This document shows, in pieces, positions 50,196 through 59,557 of a DNA stretch of 64,000 bases. The translations under genes were made by a program, and so were the position numbers. Source of the DNA: Alistipes senegalensis JC50 (GTDB lineage Bacteria > Bacteroidota > Bacteroidia > Bacteroidales > Rikenellaceae). Where the stretch lies: positions 2,914,001 to 2,978,000 of the forward strand of contig NZ_CP102252.1 of the NCBI RefSeq assembly GCF_025145645.1, in the 5' to 3' direction. Under the pieces are notes generated by a model, which was given only the letters and a program-made list of their open reading frames with translations, was not told the origin of the DNA and made no database searches. Position 1 is the stretch's first letter. Each line of letters opens with the position of its first letter.

Positions 50196-50825
50196 TTACC
50201 AATAGCGTTCGTTGCGGCTGCCGTAGAGTGCCAGCACCCTGTCCATGTCGTTCTTCTTGCGCGCTCGCAGGTAGCTGACCGAAATGTTCTTGTTGGTGTA
50301 ATACATCACCAGATTGCGGTAGCGCCGTACGCTGTTGTAGCACCTGTCCACCACGTCCATACGTTCCTTGTCACTCATCGAGAGCGTCGTGATGTTCACG
50401 ACCTCCTTCATCTCTTTGAGGACGTTGTTGCTCTCTTCCAAGAGCTTCGTATAGCCGAATGCGATGGCCGACAGCTCTTCGGGCGTGTAGTTCTCATCGC
50501 GCAGCATAAGCTGGAAATTCGTTACGTAGATTTCTGAGATTTCGCCGACCATCAGAATCGTGTTCCTGACCTTGACAGCATCTTTGACGAGGTTGTTCAC
50601 CGATTTCAGGGCGTCGTAATACTTCTTGCCCTGCTCGAAAATCTTGGCGGTCTCTTTGAATCCGTCCAACGTGTTTTTCGCCGTCGTCGATGTCTGCACG
50701 ATCTGTTTGGTGGTGTTGATGATGCCTTGCGCGAGATTGCCCGGATCGCTGACGACCCATTGCGCCTGCGCCGTGCCCGCCAGCAGCAGACATGCGCTGA
50801 CAAGCAGGATTATTTTCTGTTTCAT
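50196..50825 (-). CDS. traI: TraI conjugation protein (DUF4141)
   Basis: 209 aa with signal peptide (ILLVSACLLLAGTAQAQ). Recognisable DUF4141 pattern: WVVSDPGNLAQGIINT, KQIVQTSTTAKNTLDGFKET, GKKYYDALKSVNNLVKDAVKVRNTI, YGSRNERYW at the end. Periplasmic VirB5-like component of the transfer apparatus, though its exact position is unknown. A variant of the repeated leader motif (50831-50844) precedes it. Confidence 0.93.
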   Translation of the reverse strand: MKQKIILLVSACLLLAGTAQAQWVVSDPGNLAQGIINTTKQIVQTSTTAKNTLDGFKETAKIFEQGKKYYDALKSVNNLVKDAVKVRNTILMVGEISEIYVTNFQLMLRDENYTPEELSAIAFGYTKLLEESNNVLKEMKEVVNITTLSMSDKERMDVVDRCYNSVRRYRNLVMYYTNKNISVSYLRARKKNDMDRVLALYGSRNERYW

Positions 50826-50847
50826 TCTCTTATGGATTTAGCGGTCG

Positions 50848-51213
50848 TTATTGTTTTTCGCTCGCGCGGGTGTAGTCGCCGTGCGGCGAGAAGGTCAGCA
50901 CGTCCGTCGCCTCGTTGTAGGCAATGTCGATGCGGTATCCCGTGTTGATGAAGAGGTTCCCTTCCTCCTCGCGCAGCAGGTAGGTTTCGGGCTTCAGACG
51001 GCAACGGATGCCGCGGCGCTTGAACACCGTGACCTTGTAGGCGTCGCCCTCGCGGTAGATCAGTACGTCGGGCTTGCCCTGTACGCTGACCCAGTTGCCG
51101 CAGAGCTTACCGCAGTCGGTCTCTTTCGTTTCGATGCAGGCTTGCAGCATCACGGCCGCCAAACCCACTAAATAGCCGCTCAACGTGAGCAGCCGTTGTT
51201 TATTCACGCTCAT
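50848..51213 (-). CDS. DUF3876-type lipoprotein in the traH position
   Basis: 121 aa with a lipoprotein-like signal (GYLVGLAAVMLQACIETKETD). The folded part reads CGNWVSVQGKPDVLIYREGDAYKVTVFKRRG and DIAYNEATDVLTFSPHGDYTRA, as in DUF3876 proteins encoded between traG and traI in Bacteroidetes conjugative elements. It starts 24 bases after the traG 3' exon. Confidence 0.8.
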   Translation of the reverse strand: MSVNKQRLLTLSGYLVGLAAVMLQACIETKETDCGKLCGNWVSVQGKPDVLIYREGDAYKVTVFKRRGIRCRLKPETYLLREEEGNLFINTGYRIDIAYNEATDVLTFSPHGDYTRASEKQ

Positions 51214-51237
51214 ACGCTTTCTTGTTTGGATGATTGG

Positions 51238-51354
51238 TTACTGTTTGTTTCTGCGCCGCTCGGCGAGCTGCCGGATCGCCGCCTCGATGTCGCCGCCCAG
51301 CTTCTCGGCAAGGGCATAGACCTCCATCTTCTCGGTCTCCTCGGTCGTGTAGGC
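51238..51354 (-). CDS. traG: TraG, 3' exon (38 C-terminal residues)
   Basis: Translates AYTTEETEKMEVYALAEK and continues LGGDIEAAIRQLAERRRNKQ, the expected TraG C-terminus. Joined to the 5' exon at 53842 it gives ...SAEEYL/AYTTEETEK..., the canonical TraG ending, for a total of 833 aa. The exon cannot be expressed without splicing of the group II intron, since the upstream exon otherwise runs into a stop after the residues VRP. Confidence 0.92.
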   Translation of the reverse strand, partial: AYTTEETEKMEVYALAEKLGGDIEAAIRQLAERRRNKQ

Positions 51355-53841
51355 GTAGGCTAAGTACCCAGCGCCTTTTCATATTTCTATGATAGGTTTC
51401 CGGGCACTCGCCCCCGAACCGGACTTACAAGTCACCCTGTATCCGGCTCTCCACTAATTAATTCAGTCTGATCCGTCGGTCGGGGTCTATCTTTGCATGG
51501 CACTTCGAGCAGACGGCCAGCGTTTTGCGACGCCGTGCGATCATGTTCTTCTCCCAGTCGGATTTACCTTTCAGGTCTTTAAGTTTGCGGACATGGTGCA
51601 TTTCGAGTTTGTCCGTTGCACCGCATAGTTCGCATACTTGGAGTTTCAGCCTTTCCATTAGGCTGTTACGACCGCCGGTTATTGTAACTGTCCGCGGGAT
51701 CGTGTCGCATGAGGTAGCCCCTGCGATTTTTTTGCGTTTGAAACCGTCGTGATAGAATGATTGGCAGAGCATTTTACCCTTACTGTTCTCATATGCCACT
51801 TTGAACGTCCCGCCCTTTTTGTACTTGAACAGGATTTTCTTTACAGACGACTTGTACTTTCTTGCGAAAGTCTTGTACATACTGTACGACATGATGTGAT
51901 AGAAAGAGTTGATGACGTGGCTGTTATTGGCTATCGAGTAGTAGTTGTAGAATCCCCGGATCTCGGCGTTGAACTGGCTGACTATTTCCAAGTCATCCAA
52001 ATCGATCATGTACGTTCTGACGATGGATTTCCATACCTCTTTACCGTTTTCAACCGCTATTCTCGCAGCTTTATAGTCAAAGAGTTTCTTTCGCATCGTT
52101 TCATAATTCAGATACAAGACCGGGACGTGTCCGAGCGAACGGATTGTTCTGCCGTTAATATCCTTGCGTAAATCATTGCTCCTACGAATAAAAATGTCGA
52201 ATCCGAGGAACTTGGCGGGTTTCTGAGCATTGGTTATCAGTGTTTTTTCGTCTGACAGTTCCAGCTTAAGAGCCTCTTTCAAATAGTTTTTAATGTCCTC
52301 TTTTACTGTTTTGCAGTCTTCCAGACTACCGATAACCCCAATCAGAAAATCATCAGCGTACCGTACATATTTCAATCGTTTGATACTGCTGTCCATTTCA
52401 TTACGCGCGGGGAACTTGTTCCTTTCCTCCCGTAGCCGCTTGATTTCAGCGGTCATCTGTTCTCTTACCTTTTTATCTTTCTCATTATTCAGTTTCTTAG
52501 CTAGTCGGTATCTCCGCTGCTCGTAGAGCTTGTATTGACTGTTTCCTTTCCGTATTTCCCCCTTGTTGAACCGATTGATGTATTCCCGGATGTACTTGTC
52601 TAACTTGTCGAGGTAGATATTCGCCAGTATAGGACTGACAATACCGCCCTGCGGTGTTCCGCTGTACGTTCTGTGGAACACCCAATCTTCGATGTATCCG
52701 GCGTTAAGGAATTTGCGGATAAGCCGTAAAAACCGCTCGTCGGCGATGCGTTCCCGTAGGATGGCAATTAGCACATCATGGTCGATGTTATCATAAAAGC
52801 CCTTTATATCGCCCTCGATAAACCACTTTACGGCTGTGAATGACTTTTGTACGCTGATAAGTGCGGTATGGCAACTGCGTCCGGGTCGGAACCCGTGCGA
52901 AGTATGCTCAAAACTGCCCTCGTAAATCGCGCTTAAAATCATCCTTACCACTTCCTGCACCAGTTTATCGTCAAAAGAAGGTATGCCGAGCGGACGTTTT
53001 TTCCCGTTTTTCTTCGGGATGTACGTCCTTTTGGACGGAGCTGGTTGATAAGTCTCGTTTTTCAGACTTTCAATCAGTTGTTCAATGCGTTCAATGCTCA
53101 TTCCGCTGATGGTTTTACCGTCGGCTCCTGCCGTCATGTTGCCCGGTTTTGCGTAAATGCGCTCGTAGGCCACATAAAACATTTCCGCATTAAACAGCAC
53201 TCTATACAGCCGCTCAAACTTGTAGCTTGAATTACCGCTGTGTTTAGACAGACTGTTTAACACATTTTCTGGATTTCTCATGTCTCACACATTTTCCGTT
53301 AAATAGTTAAACTTAATTAGCTGTTCCCCTTCGCCATGTACAGGGCGTTACCCTGCTCGGACTACTATGGGAACTCCGTTGCCATGCCGGATATTCATAG
53401 GTCTAAAATCTAATAGCCTTGCGGCGTTCCGGTTTAGGCAATCCCCGTTTAGGAACTTGACAACTGCTTGGCGCGATAGATTGTCGGATACGACTTTCGT
53501 CCTTTACTACTTATGGTAGTTGCCCTGCGGTCAGTTCATGCTACGCCTGCTACTTCTCATCAGTGTAGTACCGCAGTGTGACGTAAATAACTATCTTCCG
53601 TCACCGCCCAAGGATACGACTGCTCGGACTATCGTTCAACCAATGCAGGCTTTATCCTCATATCTATCGTTTTAACTTGCCATTCGGTCGCAGCCTGATA
53701 GTTGGCTGACTTATGGCTTTACCGACATGCTGCACTCCCTGTCCGGTTTCCCTTTCAGATAAGTCGGTTGTTAATGGGCCTATAAACTCACGCCCAGTCG
53801 CCTGCCACAGCGACATTTGTCAAATCCCCTTACGGGCGCAC
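51355..53841 (-). mobile_element. Group II intron, 2487 bp, inserted in traG
   Basis: 5' boundary GTGCG (minus strand from 53841) matches the GUGYG consensus. Domain V is clear at 51416-51449 (minus: gagccggatacaggg ... gtaagtccggttc), with the AGC triad. Domain VI pairs GAGTGCCC with GGGTACTT, has a CATA-GAAA-TATG tip, and leaves a bulged A (51361) 7 bases before the 3' end CTAC (51355). The intron-encoded reverse transcriptase fills domain IV (51458-53281); domains I-III occupy 53282-53841, where no other gene is seen. Sense orientation relative to traG permits splicing. Confidence 0.92.
51458..53281 (-). CDS. ltrA: Group II intron-encoded reverse transcriptase/maturase with HNH endonuclease
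   Basis: 607 aa. RT domain with KRTYIPKKNGKKRPLGIPSFDDKLVQE, HGFRPGRSCHTAL, EGDIKGFYDNIDHD, GTPQGGIVSPILANIYL, and the catalytic LKYVRYADDFLIGV (YADD intact). The maturase X domain (about 410-530) follows; the C-terminal HNH is seen as CELCGATDKLEMHHVRKLKD and VCSKCHAKI with zinc-binding cysteines. The protein helps the intron RNA splice and copy itself into DNA. All key residues are present, so the intron looks mobile. Confidence 0.95.
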   Translation of the reverse strand: MRNPENVLNSLSKHSGNSSYKFERLYRVLFNAEMFYVAYERIYAKPGNMTAGADGKTISGMSIERIEQLIESLKNETYQPAPSKRTYIPKKNGKKRPLGIPSFDDKLVQEVVRMILSAIYEGSFEHTSHGFRPGRSCHTALISVQKSFTAVKWFIEGDIKGFYDNIDHDVLIAILRERIADERFLRLIRKFLNAGYIEDWVFHRTYSGTPQGGIVSPILANIYLDKLDKYIREYINRFNKGEIRKGNSQYKLYEQRRYRLAKKLNNEKDKKVREQMTAEIKRLREERNKFPARNEMDSSIKRLKYVRYADDFLIGVIGSLEDCKTVKEDIKNYLKEALKLELSDEKTLITNAQKPAKFLGFDIFIRRSNDLRKDINGRTIRSLGHVPVLYLNYETMRKKLFDYKAARIAVENGKEVWKSIVRTYMIDLDDLEIVSQFNAEIRGFYNYYSIANNSHVINSFYHIMSYSMYKTFARKYKSSVKKILFKYKKGGTFKVAYENSKGKMLCQSFYHDGFKRKKIAGATSCDTIPRTVTITGGRNSLMERLKLQVCELCGATDKLEMHHVRKLKDLKGKSDWEKNMIARRRKTLAVCSKCHAKIDPDRRIRLN

Positions 53842-56226
53842 GAGGTATTCCTCGGCACTCACTTCGGTGGCGTAGACCGCCGACTGCGTGTCGCCCAGCC
53901 CGATCCACACCTCCTTGTAGAACCGCGACGGGTGGTTGGCCATGTTGATCGAGAGAATCTGTCCCTTCTCCTTGTCCGTCAGTCCGAGCAGCGCCTGAAT
54001 CTGGTCGAACTTGTTCATGTATTTGCGCTGGTCGAGCAGGATTTTACAGTCGGAGTTGTTGATGATGCTCTCCTTGACGATCGGCGAGGCGATGATGTCG
54101 TCCACCTCCTGCGTCACCACGACGGCCTCGCCGTAGAACTTGCGGACGGTCTTGTAGAGGTACTTGATGTAAGAGGCCATGTTCGCCGAAGCGATGGCTT
54201 TCCACGCCTCCTCGATAAGTATCATCTTGCGGATGCCTTTCAGACGGCGCATCTTGTTGATGAACAGCTCCATGATGATAATCGTCGTTACGGGGAAGAG
54301 AATCGGGTGGTCTTTGATGGCGTCGATCTCGAAGACGATGAACCGCTTCTGCAACAGGTCTAACTGCTTGTCGCTGTTGAGCAGGTAGTCGTATTCCCCG
54401 CCGCGATAATAGGGTTCGAGGACGTTGAGAAATCCCGCGATGTCGAAATCCTTCTCCCGCACCTGCTTCTTTTCCAGCACAGCGCGGTAATCGGTCTTCA
54501 CGAACTCGTAGAACGTATTGAACGACGGGATGACAGCGGTGTCGCGCTTGATGCGTTCGATGTAGAGCGCGACGGCGTTCGAGAGGGCGACCTCCTCCGC
54601 ACGGGTGGCTGGCTCGGTGTCCTTCTTCCACAGCGTCAGCAGCAGCGTCTTGATGCTCTCCCTCTTTTCGATGTCGAACACCTTGTCGTCCGTGAAGAAG
54701 GGGTTGAACGATATGGGATTCTCGTCGGTATAGGTGTAGTAGATGCCGTCCTCGCCGCCCGTTTTGCGGCGGATCATCTCGCACAACCCTTGATAGGAGT
54801 TGCCCGTGTCGATCAGCACGATATGCGTTCCCTGCTCGTAATACTGCCGCGTGAGGTGGTTGGTGAAAAACGACTTGCCGCTGCCCGACGGTCCCAGCAC
54901 GAATTTGTTGCGATTGGTCGTAACGCCGCGCTTCATCGGCAGGTCGGAAATATCGAGATGCAGCGGTTTTCCCGTAAGCCTATCGACCATCTTGATGCCG
55001 AAGGGCGAGAGCGACGAGCGGTAGTTGGTCTCCTCGGTAAAAAGGCAGACCGCCTGCTCGATGAAGGTATAGAACGATTCCTCGGCGGGAAAATCGGCCT
55101 CGTTGCCCGGCATGGCCGCCCAAAAGAGCGTCGGGCAGTCCACCGTGTTGTGGCGCGGGGTACACTCCATCGCCGCGAGCTGCGACCCCGCGTCGTTCTT
55201 GATGCGTTTGAGCTCCTCCCGGTCGTCCGACCACGCCATGACGTTGAAGTGGGCGCGGACGGACGTGAGACCGAGGCTGTGGGCTTCGTTCAGGTACTCG
55301 TCGATCCACTCCTTGTTGATCTGGTTGGAACGCGAGTAGCGCGAAAGCGACTGCATGTTGCGGGCACTCTTCTCGAACCGCTGCAAGTTCTCCTCGCTGT
55401 TGTCGATCAGCACGTACTGGTTGTAGATATGATTGCACGAAAGCAGCAACCCGACGGGCGAGGCGAACGACAGGCGGCAGTCGCTTCGGTCGGTAGAGAG
55501 CTTTTCGTAGCGGGTGTCGGTCGCCACCGACGAGGGCATATCCTCTGCGTCGGAGAGCGTATGCAGGCACAGGATATTATCGCCGATGCGCATCTCGTCC
55601 GGTGCGAGGGCGATGTCCTGCAAGCAGGCAGTGTTCTCCGGTGAAAGAGAAAAGTATTTCTCGATCAGTCCGGCTTCGGTCGCCGAGCCGGTAATCTCGT
55701 CCGACATCAGGCGGCGCAGGCGGATGAAGCCCGAATCATTCATGATGCGCTCGAACTGCTCCGTCGCCTCGATGAACTTGGCCGCAGCGTCCTTGTCGTG
55801 AATCTCTTTCGGGATGATATGTCCCCGACAGAGGGTGCTCCAGTTGCTCTGCCGGCGGCTGCGCTCTTTGGTCGTCTTCGTCAGAAACAGATAACACGTG
55901 TGGTCGAGGTAGGGTCGTTCGTTGAAATGCCGCTCGAACGAACGCGACAGGAAGCTCATCTCTTCCTTTTGCAGTTCGGGCTTGTACTCCTCACGCACAA
56001 ACCAATCCTGCTTGTGCACGATACTGAAATCGGGCAGCACGCGGATCGCCTTGCACCACGCGGCATGGATCGCCTCGTACTCGGCGGAGGTTACGGTGTA
56101 CAGCTCCGGCAGCTCCACCGCGAAAGCCACCGTGATGTCGGCGTCTTTGGAGAGGATGCACCCCTCCTCGACTGCCAGCAGCGGGAATTTCGATTCGAGC
56201 GTCGCAGCTTTAAGTGTATTTCTCAT
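53842..56226 (-). CDS. traG: TraG conjugation ATPase (VirB4-like), 5' exon
   Basis: 795 residues of exon sequence. Start MRNTLKAATLESKFPLLAVEEG is typical. Walker A GPSGSGKSFF at about residue 445 and Walker B RKMILIEEAWKAIA near 680 identify the VirB4-type motor that powers assembly of the transfer channel at the inner membrane. The reading frame crosses the 5' splice site by three codons (VRP) before a stop. Spliced to the 38-codon exon at 51238-51354 it encodes 833 aa, the usual TraG length. The truncated 798-aa form might keep some activity. Overlaps traF by 17 bases. Confidence 0.95.
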
Positions 56227-56548
56227 TCGTTGCTTTTTTACGGGTAAATAATCGGGAGATGCGGCGGCGGTTCAGAAGGTATCGGGGACGGCTGCGCTGC
56301 GCGCCTAACTTCATCAGTCCGTGTTCGCCGTACCGGGCATTCAGGGCGAATGTCTGCCACACCAGAACGGAGGCCGACACCGCCCCGAAGCCGATACAGA
56401 GCCATTGGTCGATGCCGACCATGTACAGGATGACGAACAGGACGAACAAGGCGAGCAGCCCTCCGCAGAAGATGAAGAGGTACTGCGCCTTCAACCCTTT
56501 GAACTCTACCGAACGGCCGATCCCCTTGTTGATAGGGTACTCTGCCAT
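56210..56548 (-). CDS. traF: TraF conjugation membrane protein (DUF4133)
   Basis: 112 aa: MAEYPINKGIGRSVEFKGLKAQYLF, two membrane helices (FIFCGGLLALFVLFVILYMVG, CIGFGAVSASVLVWQTF), then YGEHGLMKLGAQRSRPRYL, the DUF4133 (VirB3-like) pattern. The start at 56548 is chosen by family match; the frame is open further upstream but overlaps traE. Confidence 0.92.
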   Translation of the reverse strand: MAEYPINKGIGRSVEFKGLKAQYLFIFCGGLLALFVLFVILYMVGIDQWLCIGFGAVSASVLVWQTFALNARYGEHGLMKLGAQRSRPRYLLNRRRISRLFTRKKATNEKYT

Positions 56549-56559
56549 CGTCTGTCGGA

Positions 56560-56859
56560 TTAGAGGAAGAACGAACGCAGAATCGTCGCCGCCACGATAA
56601 GAAAGATACACGCGCCGAACCACGAGGCGGCGGTCTTCGACGTGTCGGGATCGCCCGACGAGAATTTGCCGTACACTTTGACGCCGCCGATCAATCCCAC
56701 CACTGCGCCGATGGCGTAGATCAGCTTCGTCGCGGGGTCGAAATAGCTCGTTACCATACTCGTGGCTTCGTTGATGCCCGAAAGGCCGTTGCCCTGCGCA
56801 AAGGCCGAGGAGGCAGCCAGCAGAAGGGCTGCCGAAAAAAGAAGATGCTTCTTCGTCAT
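56560..56859 (-). CDS. traE: TraE conjugation protein (DUF4134)
   Basis: 99 aa, signal sequence LLFSAALLLAASSAFAQG, then GINEATSMVTSYFDPATKLIYAIGAVVGLIGGVKVYGKFSSGD broken by membrane helices: a VirB2/pilin-like small membrane protein (DUF4134). It precedes traF by 11 bases. The repeated motif CCACTAAATCCACA lies in its upstream leader (56926-56939). Confidence 0.92.
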   Translation of the reverse strand: MTKKHLLFSAALLLAASSAFAQGNGLSGINEATSMVTSYFDPATKLIYAIGAVVGLIGGVKVYGKFSSGDPDTSKTAASWFGACIFLIVAATILRSFFL

Positions 56860-56925
56860 AGATTGTTCTTCGATTGTGCCGGATGGGTGGATAGTCCGCC
56901 CGGCGGGTTGATACTGATTTTTACT

Positions 56926-56939
56926 TGTGGATTTAGTGG
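56926..56939 (-). promoter_or_regulatory. CCACTAAATCCACA leader motif before traE
   Basis: Same 14 bases as before traN and mobA; here about 65 bases before the traE ATG and after the traD-like stop. Confidence 0.4.
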
Positions 56940-57003
56940 CCTGTTTTGTCGTGAGACAGCTACCCGTACTCTTTCTCTTTCATCGCTCGTTCGTTTTTAA
57001 TCG

Positions 57004-57726
57004 TTATACAAAATCCCGAATGTCGAACCCGTCCGTATTGTCCGGCGCATCGGTAATGTTTTGGGGGCGGACTGCTACCGCCTCCACGTCCCCTTCCATT
57101 AAGATCGGCTGGCTTAAATAGCAGTCCATTAACCTCGATATTTTTTCTCCGACAGCGGCCGAGCCGCTGACCAGACGGTCGTACAGCTCCGTGCCCTCTA
57201 TCTGCTCGAAGACCCGTCCCGCTTCTCTGCGCTCCGCATCGGTCGCCGAGGCATCGGAGGCGGTTCTGACTGCCCGGTCGATCTGCTCGAAGCTTACGCC
57301 GGAGGCATAACCAGCAGAGCGTACTGCAAGCGGCATCTCTTCATCCGCACCTACCGCCTCGTCGTCTTCGTATTCGAGCGGAACGTCGGGGATTTCCAGA
57401 TGCTCGAACGCCGCGTCCAGCTCTTCGTCGGTGAGGCGTGCGGGGCTTCGCCTTTCGGCTTCGGGGGCAAATGTAGGCGCTTTTTCCGCCGCTGATTCCT
57501 TTTCTGCGGGCGTGATGGTTTGTGGCATCGGAATGATAGGCTTTGGCGTCGTCGGCTTCATGCGGAAACTGCTCTTGCCAACAATATCCGGTACGTCGTC
57601 CCCGCGTTTCGGCGGCGCGACATCCGTCTGCGGCGCGGGGCGTCCCGACTGCCGCTTCTCCCAGAGCAGATACGCCGCCAGCCACACGCCATAGCCCGCG
57701 AGCAGGCATACCAACAGTGTTTCCAT
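57004..57726 (-). CDS. TraD-like conjugation protein (TraC/TraD position)
   Basis: 240 aa. N-terminal membrane helix (LLVCLLAGYGVWLAAYLLW), then DVPDIVGKSSFRM, a Pro-rich acidic middle, DVPLEYEDDEAV and GVSFEQIDRAVRT ... ATDAERREAGRVFEQIEGTELYDRLVSG. This matches the protein between TraB and TraE in CTnDOT-type elements. Only one gene is present where CTnDOT has traC and traD. Function unknown. Confidence 0.8.
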   Translation of the reverse strand: METLLVCLLAGYGVWLAAYLLWEKRQSGRPAPQTDVAPPKRGDDVPDIVGKSSFRMKPTTPKPIIPMPQTITPAEKESAAEKAPTFAPEAERRSPARLTDEELDAAFEHLEIPDVPLEYEDDEAVGADEEMPLAVRSAGYASGVSFEQIDRAVRTASDASATDAERREAGRVFEQIEGTELYDRLVSGSAAVGEKISRLMDCYLSQPILMEGDVEAVAVRPQNITDAPDNTDGFDIRDFV

Positions 57727-57729
57727 AGG

Positions 57730-58143
57730 CTAAAAGATGGAGCGGTTATGCTCGTTGTACAATTCGGTGATTTCGGCCTGATAGGTCTCGAAATGGTGCG
57801 CCAGCACGTTGTCGATGTAGCTGAACAGCGACACTTCGTCCTTGCCGATGACCCGCAGGATAAGTTGTATCCGCTCGTGGTACTCCTTGCGGATATAGAC
57901 CGTTTTGCCGATGCGTGCGGGGATGGCCGCCTCTTTCAGAAACAGCGAGCGGTAATCCGTCTCCCTGCTTTTGGGTTTACGGCGGCGAGATTCTTCCCGC
58001 TGTATCGGCTCCGGTTCCGGCTCATCGTTGCCGGAGGGTAGTTCCGTAGCCCGCGCCGACGGCGGAATCGTCAAATCGTCCTGCCGGAATGAGTTGATGA
58101 TGAAGTTCTCGTCGATCTCTTCGATATTCGGTTTCTTCGCCAT
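57730..58143 (-). CDS. traB: TraB-like conjugation protein (DUF3408)
   Basis: 137 aa, MAKKPNIEEIDENFIINSF, a disordered basic middle, then KTVYIRKEYHERIQLILRVIGKDEVSLFSYIDNVLAHHFETYQ, the DUF3408 ribbon-helix-helix-like core. Likely DNA-binding; lies between traA and the traD-like gene with gaps of 3-4 bases. Confidence 0.92.
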   Translation of the reverse strand: MAKKPNIEEIDENFIINSFRQDDLTIPPSARATELPSGNDEPEPEPIQREESRRRKPKSRETDYRSLFLKEAAIPARIGKTVYIRKEYHERIQLILRVIGKDEVSLFSYIDNVLAHHFETYQAEITELYNEHNRSIF

Positions 58144-58147
58144 GTCT

Positions 58148-58903
58148 CTATCGTTTTATGATGTTCAGTATTTCATCGACGAGTGCATCGAGGTTGCTGC
58201 CCCGCACGAGGGACTTGTCCGCAGGAAAGAGCGTTGAACGGAATACCGCTTTGCGCTCCGTAGCCGCTTCCTTGCGGAATCGCTTGCTGTCCGGCAGAAA
58301 GGTTTTCAGAATGGGCAGCGCCAATTCGGCGCAGATTTTCTCATAGGCGGCATACAGCTCCGTCTTTTCTCGCCCGTCCACCATGTTCCACAGTAGATGC
58401 AGTCCCTTGATGGCGGTTTTGCCGGTGCTTATCATGTGCTCGTTGATGACGGTGGCGAACTGCATGGAACTCGTCATGACCACTCGGTCGGCGGCAATCG
58501 GACAGAAGATATAATCCATCGCAGCGATGGTCTTCACGACGCTCGGATTGTTGATCGTACCCGGCAGGTCGAAGAAGACGAAATCCAGCGGGACACCCGA
58601 TTCGGCAAGGCGCGCCGCCGCGTCCGCCGCATCGTTCGGCTTGCTGCACACCACCGGATAGGCTTTCTTCGCAAGGCGTTTGAACTGCTCGTAGGCCATT
58701 GCCTTGTAGTGGTTGTCTTTCATCGTCATGTCCATATCCCGCTTGCGCATATCGTGGATGCTGTACTGCGGGAAGTCGCAATCGACTACTGCGACGTTGT
58801 ACCCCTTGACATAGTGCAGGTAGCTTGCGACCAGCACCGTGATGGTCGTTTTTCCGGCTCCTCCCTTTTGCGTGGAAAAAGCTACATAGGTTGGCTTGTT
58901 CAT
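58148..58903 (-). CDS. traA: TraA, ParA-family ATPase
   Basis: 251 aa. Deviant Walker A STQKGGAGKTTI near residue 10, VVDCDFPQYSIHDMRKRDM (Walker A' / switch region), and VFFDLPGTINNPSV (Walker B). ParA-type partition ATPase that heads the CTnDOT tra operon. The start MNKPTYVAFS at 58903 is family-consistent; upstream in-frame sequence reaches into the intergenic region. Confidence 0.93.
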   Translation of the reverse strand: MNKPTYVAFSTQKGGAGKTTITVLVASYLHYVKGYNVAVVDCDFPQYSIHDMRKRDMDMTMKDNHYKAMAYEQFKRLAKKAYPVVCSKPNDAADAAARLAESGVPLDFVFFDLPGTINNPSVVKTIAAMDYIFCPIAADRVVMTSSMQFATVINEHMISTGKTAIKGLHLLWNMVDGREKTELYAAYEKICAELALPILKTFLPDSKRFRKEAATERKAVFRSTLFPADKSLVRGSNLDALVDEILNIIKR

Positions 58904-59395
58904 ACCGTTGTAAATTTTAATTGTTATACATAGAGTTATCCGTTTCTGCGAACGTTTGTTTCTACCGTTAGACGGATGGCCAGCCGTAAGTGCGGACAGA
59001 TGTTCCGCCCAACAGCCCAACGGCCCGACATCGGTTGGTTGCAACATTGGGCCGTCAGTAGCAATCGTCCTTGCGACGTATGTTCGTCGGGCGAATCTGC
59101 CGATTGTCCGTCGGCCTGTACCGCTCAATCACCGTTCGTCGCGACCGACCGTCATTCGTTGGTTCGTATGACAAATAAACAAGGAAAAATCGCAGTTTTT
59201 ATCGCTCTGAAAGTGGATGATAGCTTGTGGCGTCGGAATGACAGCCTTTGGCGTTTTCGGCCTCGGAAAAGCCGTCCCGGAAGCCTCTATCTTTGCTCCC
59301 AAGCGACAGGGCGTACCATGCGGCTTCATGCTGCGGTCGAAATCGGTTCTCCCGCAATCCGTCCCCGGACGGATTTTTATGTTCGTCGGAACATA

Positions 59396-59452
59396 GCAAG
59401 GTGTCCTTTGAGTTACTCAAAGGGTTTCGGGTAACTCCGAAACATACCTTGC
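59396..59452. other. Three-way-junction inverted repeat, candidate origin of transfer
   Basis: Outer arms gcaaggt (59396-59402) and accttgc (59446-59452) enclose two hairpins: cctttgag-tta-ctcaaagg (59405-59423) and gtttcgg-gtaact-ccgaaac (59424-59443). gagttac and gtaactc, one in each hairpin, are complementary, so an alternative single hairpin can form. The location 110 bases upstream of mobA, beside a MOBP relaxase gene, is where CTnDOT-type elements keep oriT. The nick site is not identified. Confidence 0.5.
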
Positions 59453-59543
59453 CCTTGCAGGGGGCGGGACTGTCCCTCCGAAGTCGGGCAGCCCTGATCT
59501 CGAACCTGCGGTCGGTAAAGGCGTGGTGGCTTATGTCGCGCAA

Positions 59544-59557
59544 CCACTAAATCCACA
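59544..59557 (+). promoter_or_regulatory. CCACTAAATCCACA leader motif before mobA
   Basis: Ends 5 bases before the mobA ATG, on the mobA coding strand, as in the traN leader. Confidence 0.4.

Noticed and set aside
51355..51363. Alternative intron 3' end at 51364, giving an exon starting TTAGCC
   Set aside because: It also keeps the frame but adds three residues to TraG and places the bulged A outside the intron; the end at 51355 puts the branch A 7 bases from the splice site and restores the canonical EEYL-AYTTEETEK junction.
51458..53281. Retron or diversity-generating retroelement as an explanation of the reverse transcriptase
   Set aside because: Maturase X and HNH domains follow the RT, and group II domains V and VI with proper splice sites flank it; no template/variable repeat pair or retron RNA is seen.
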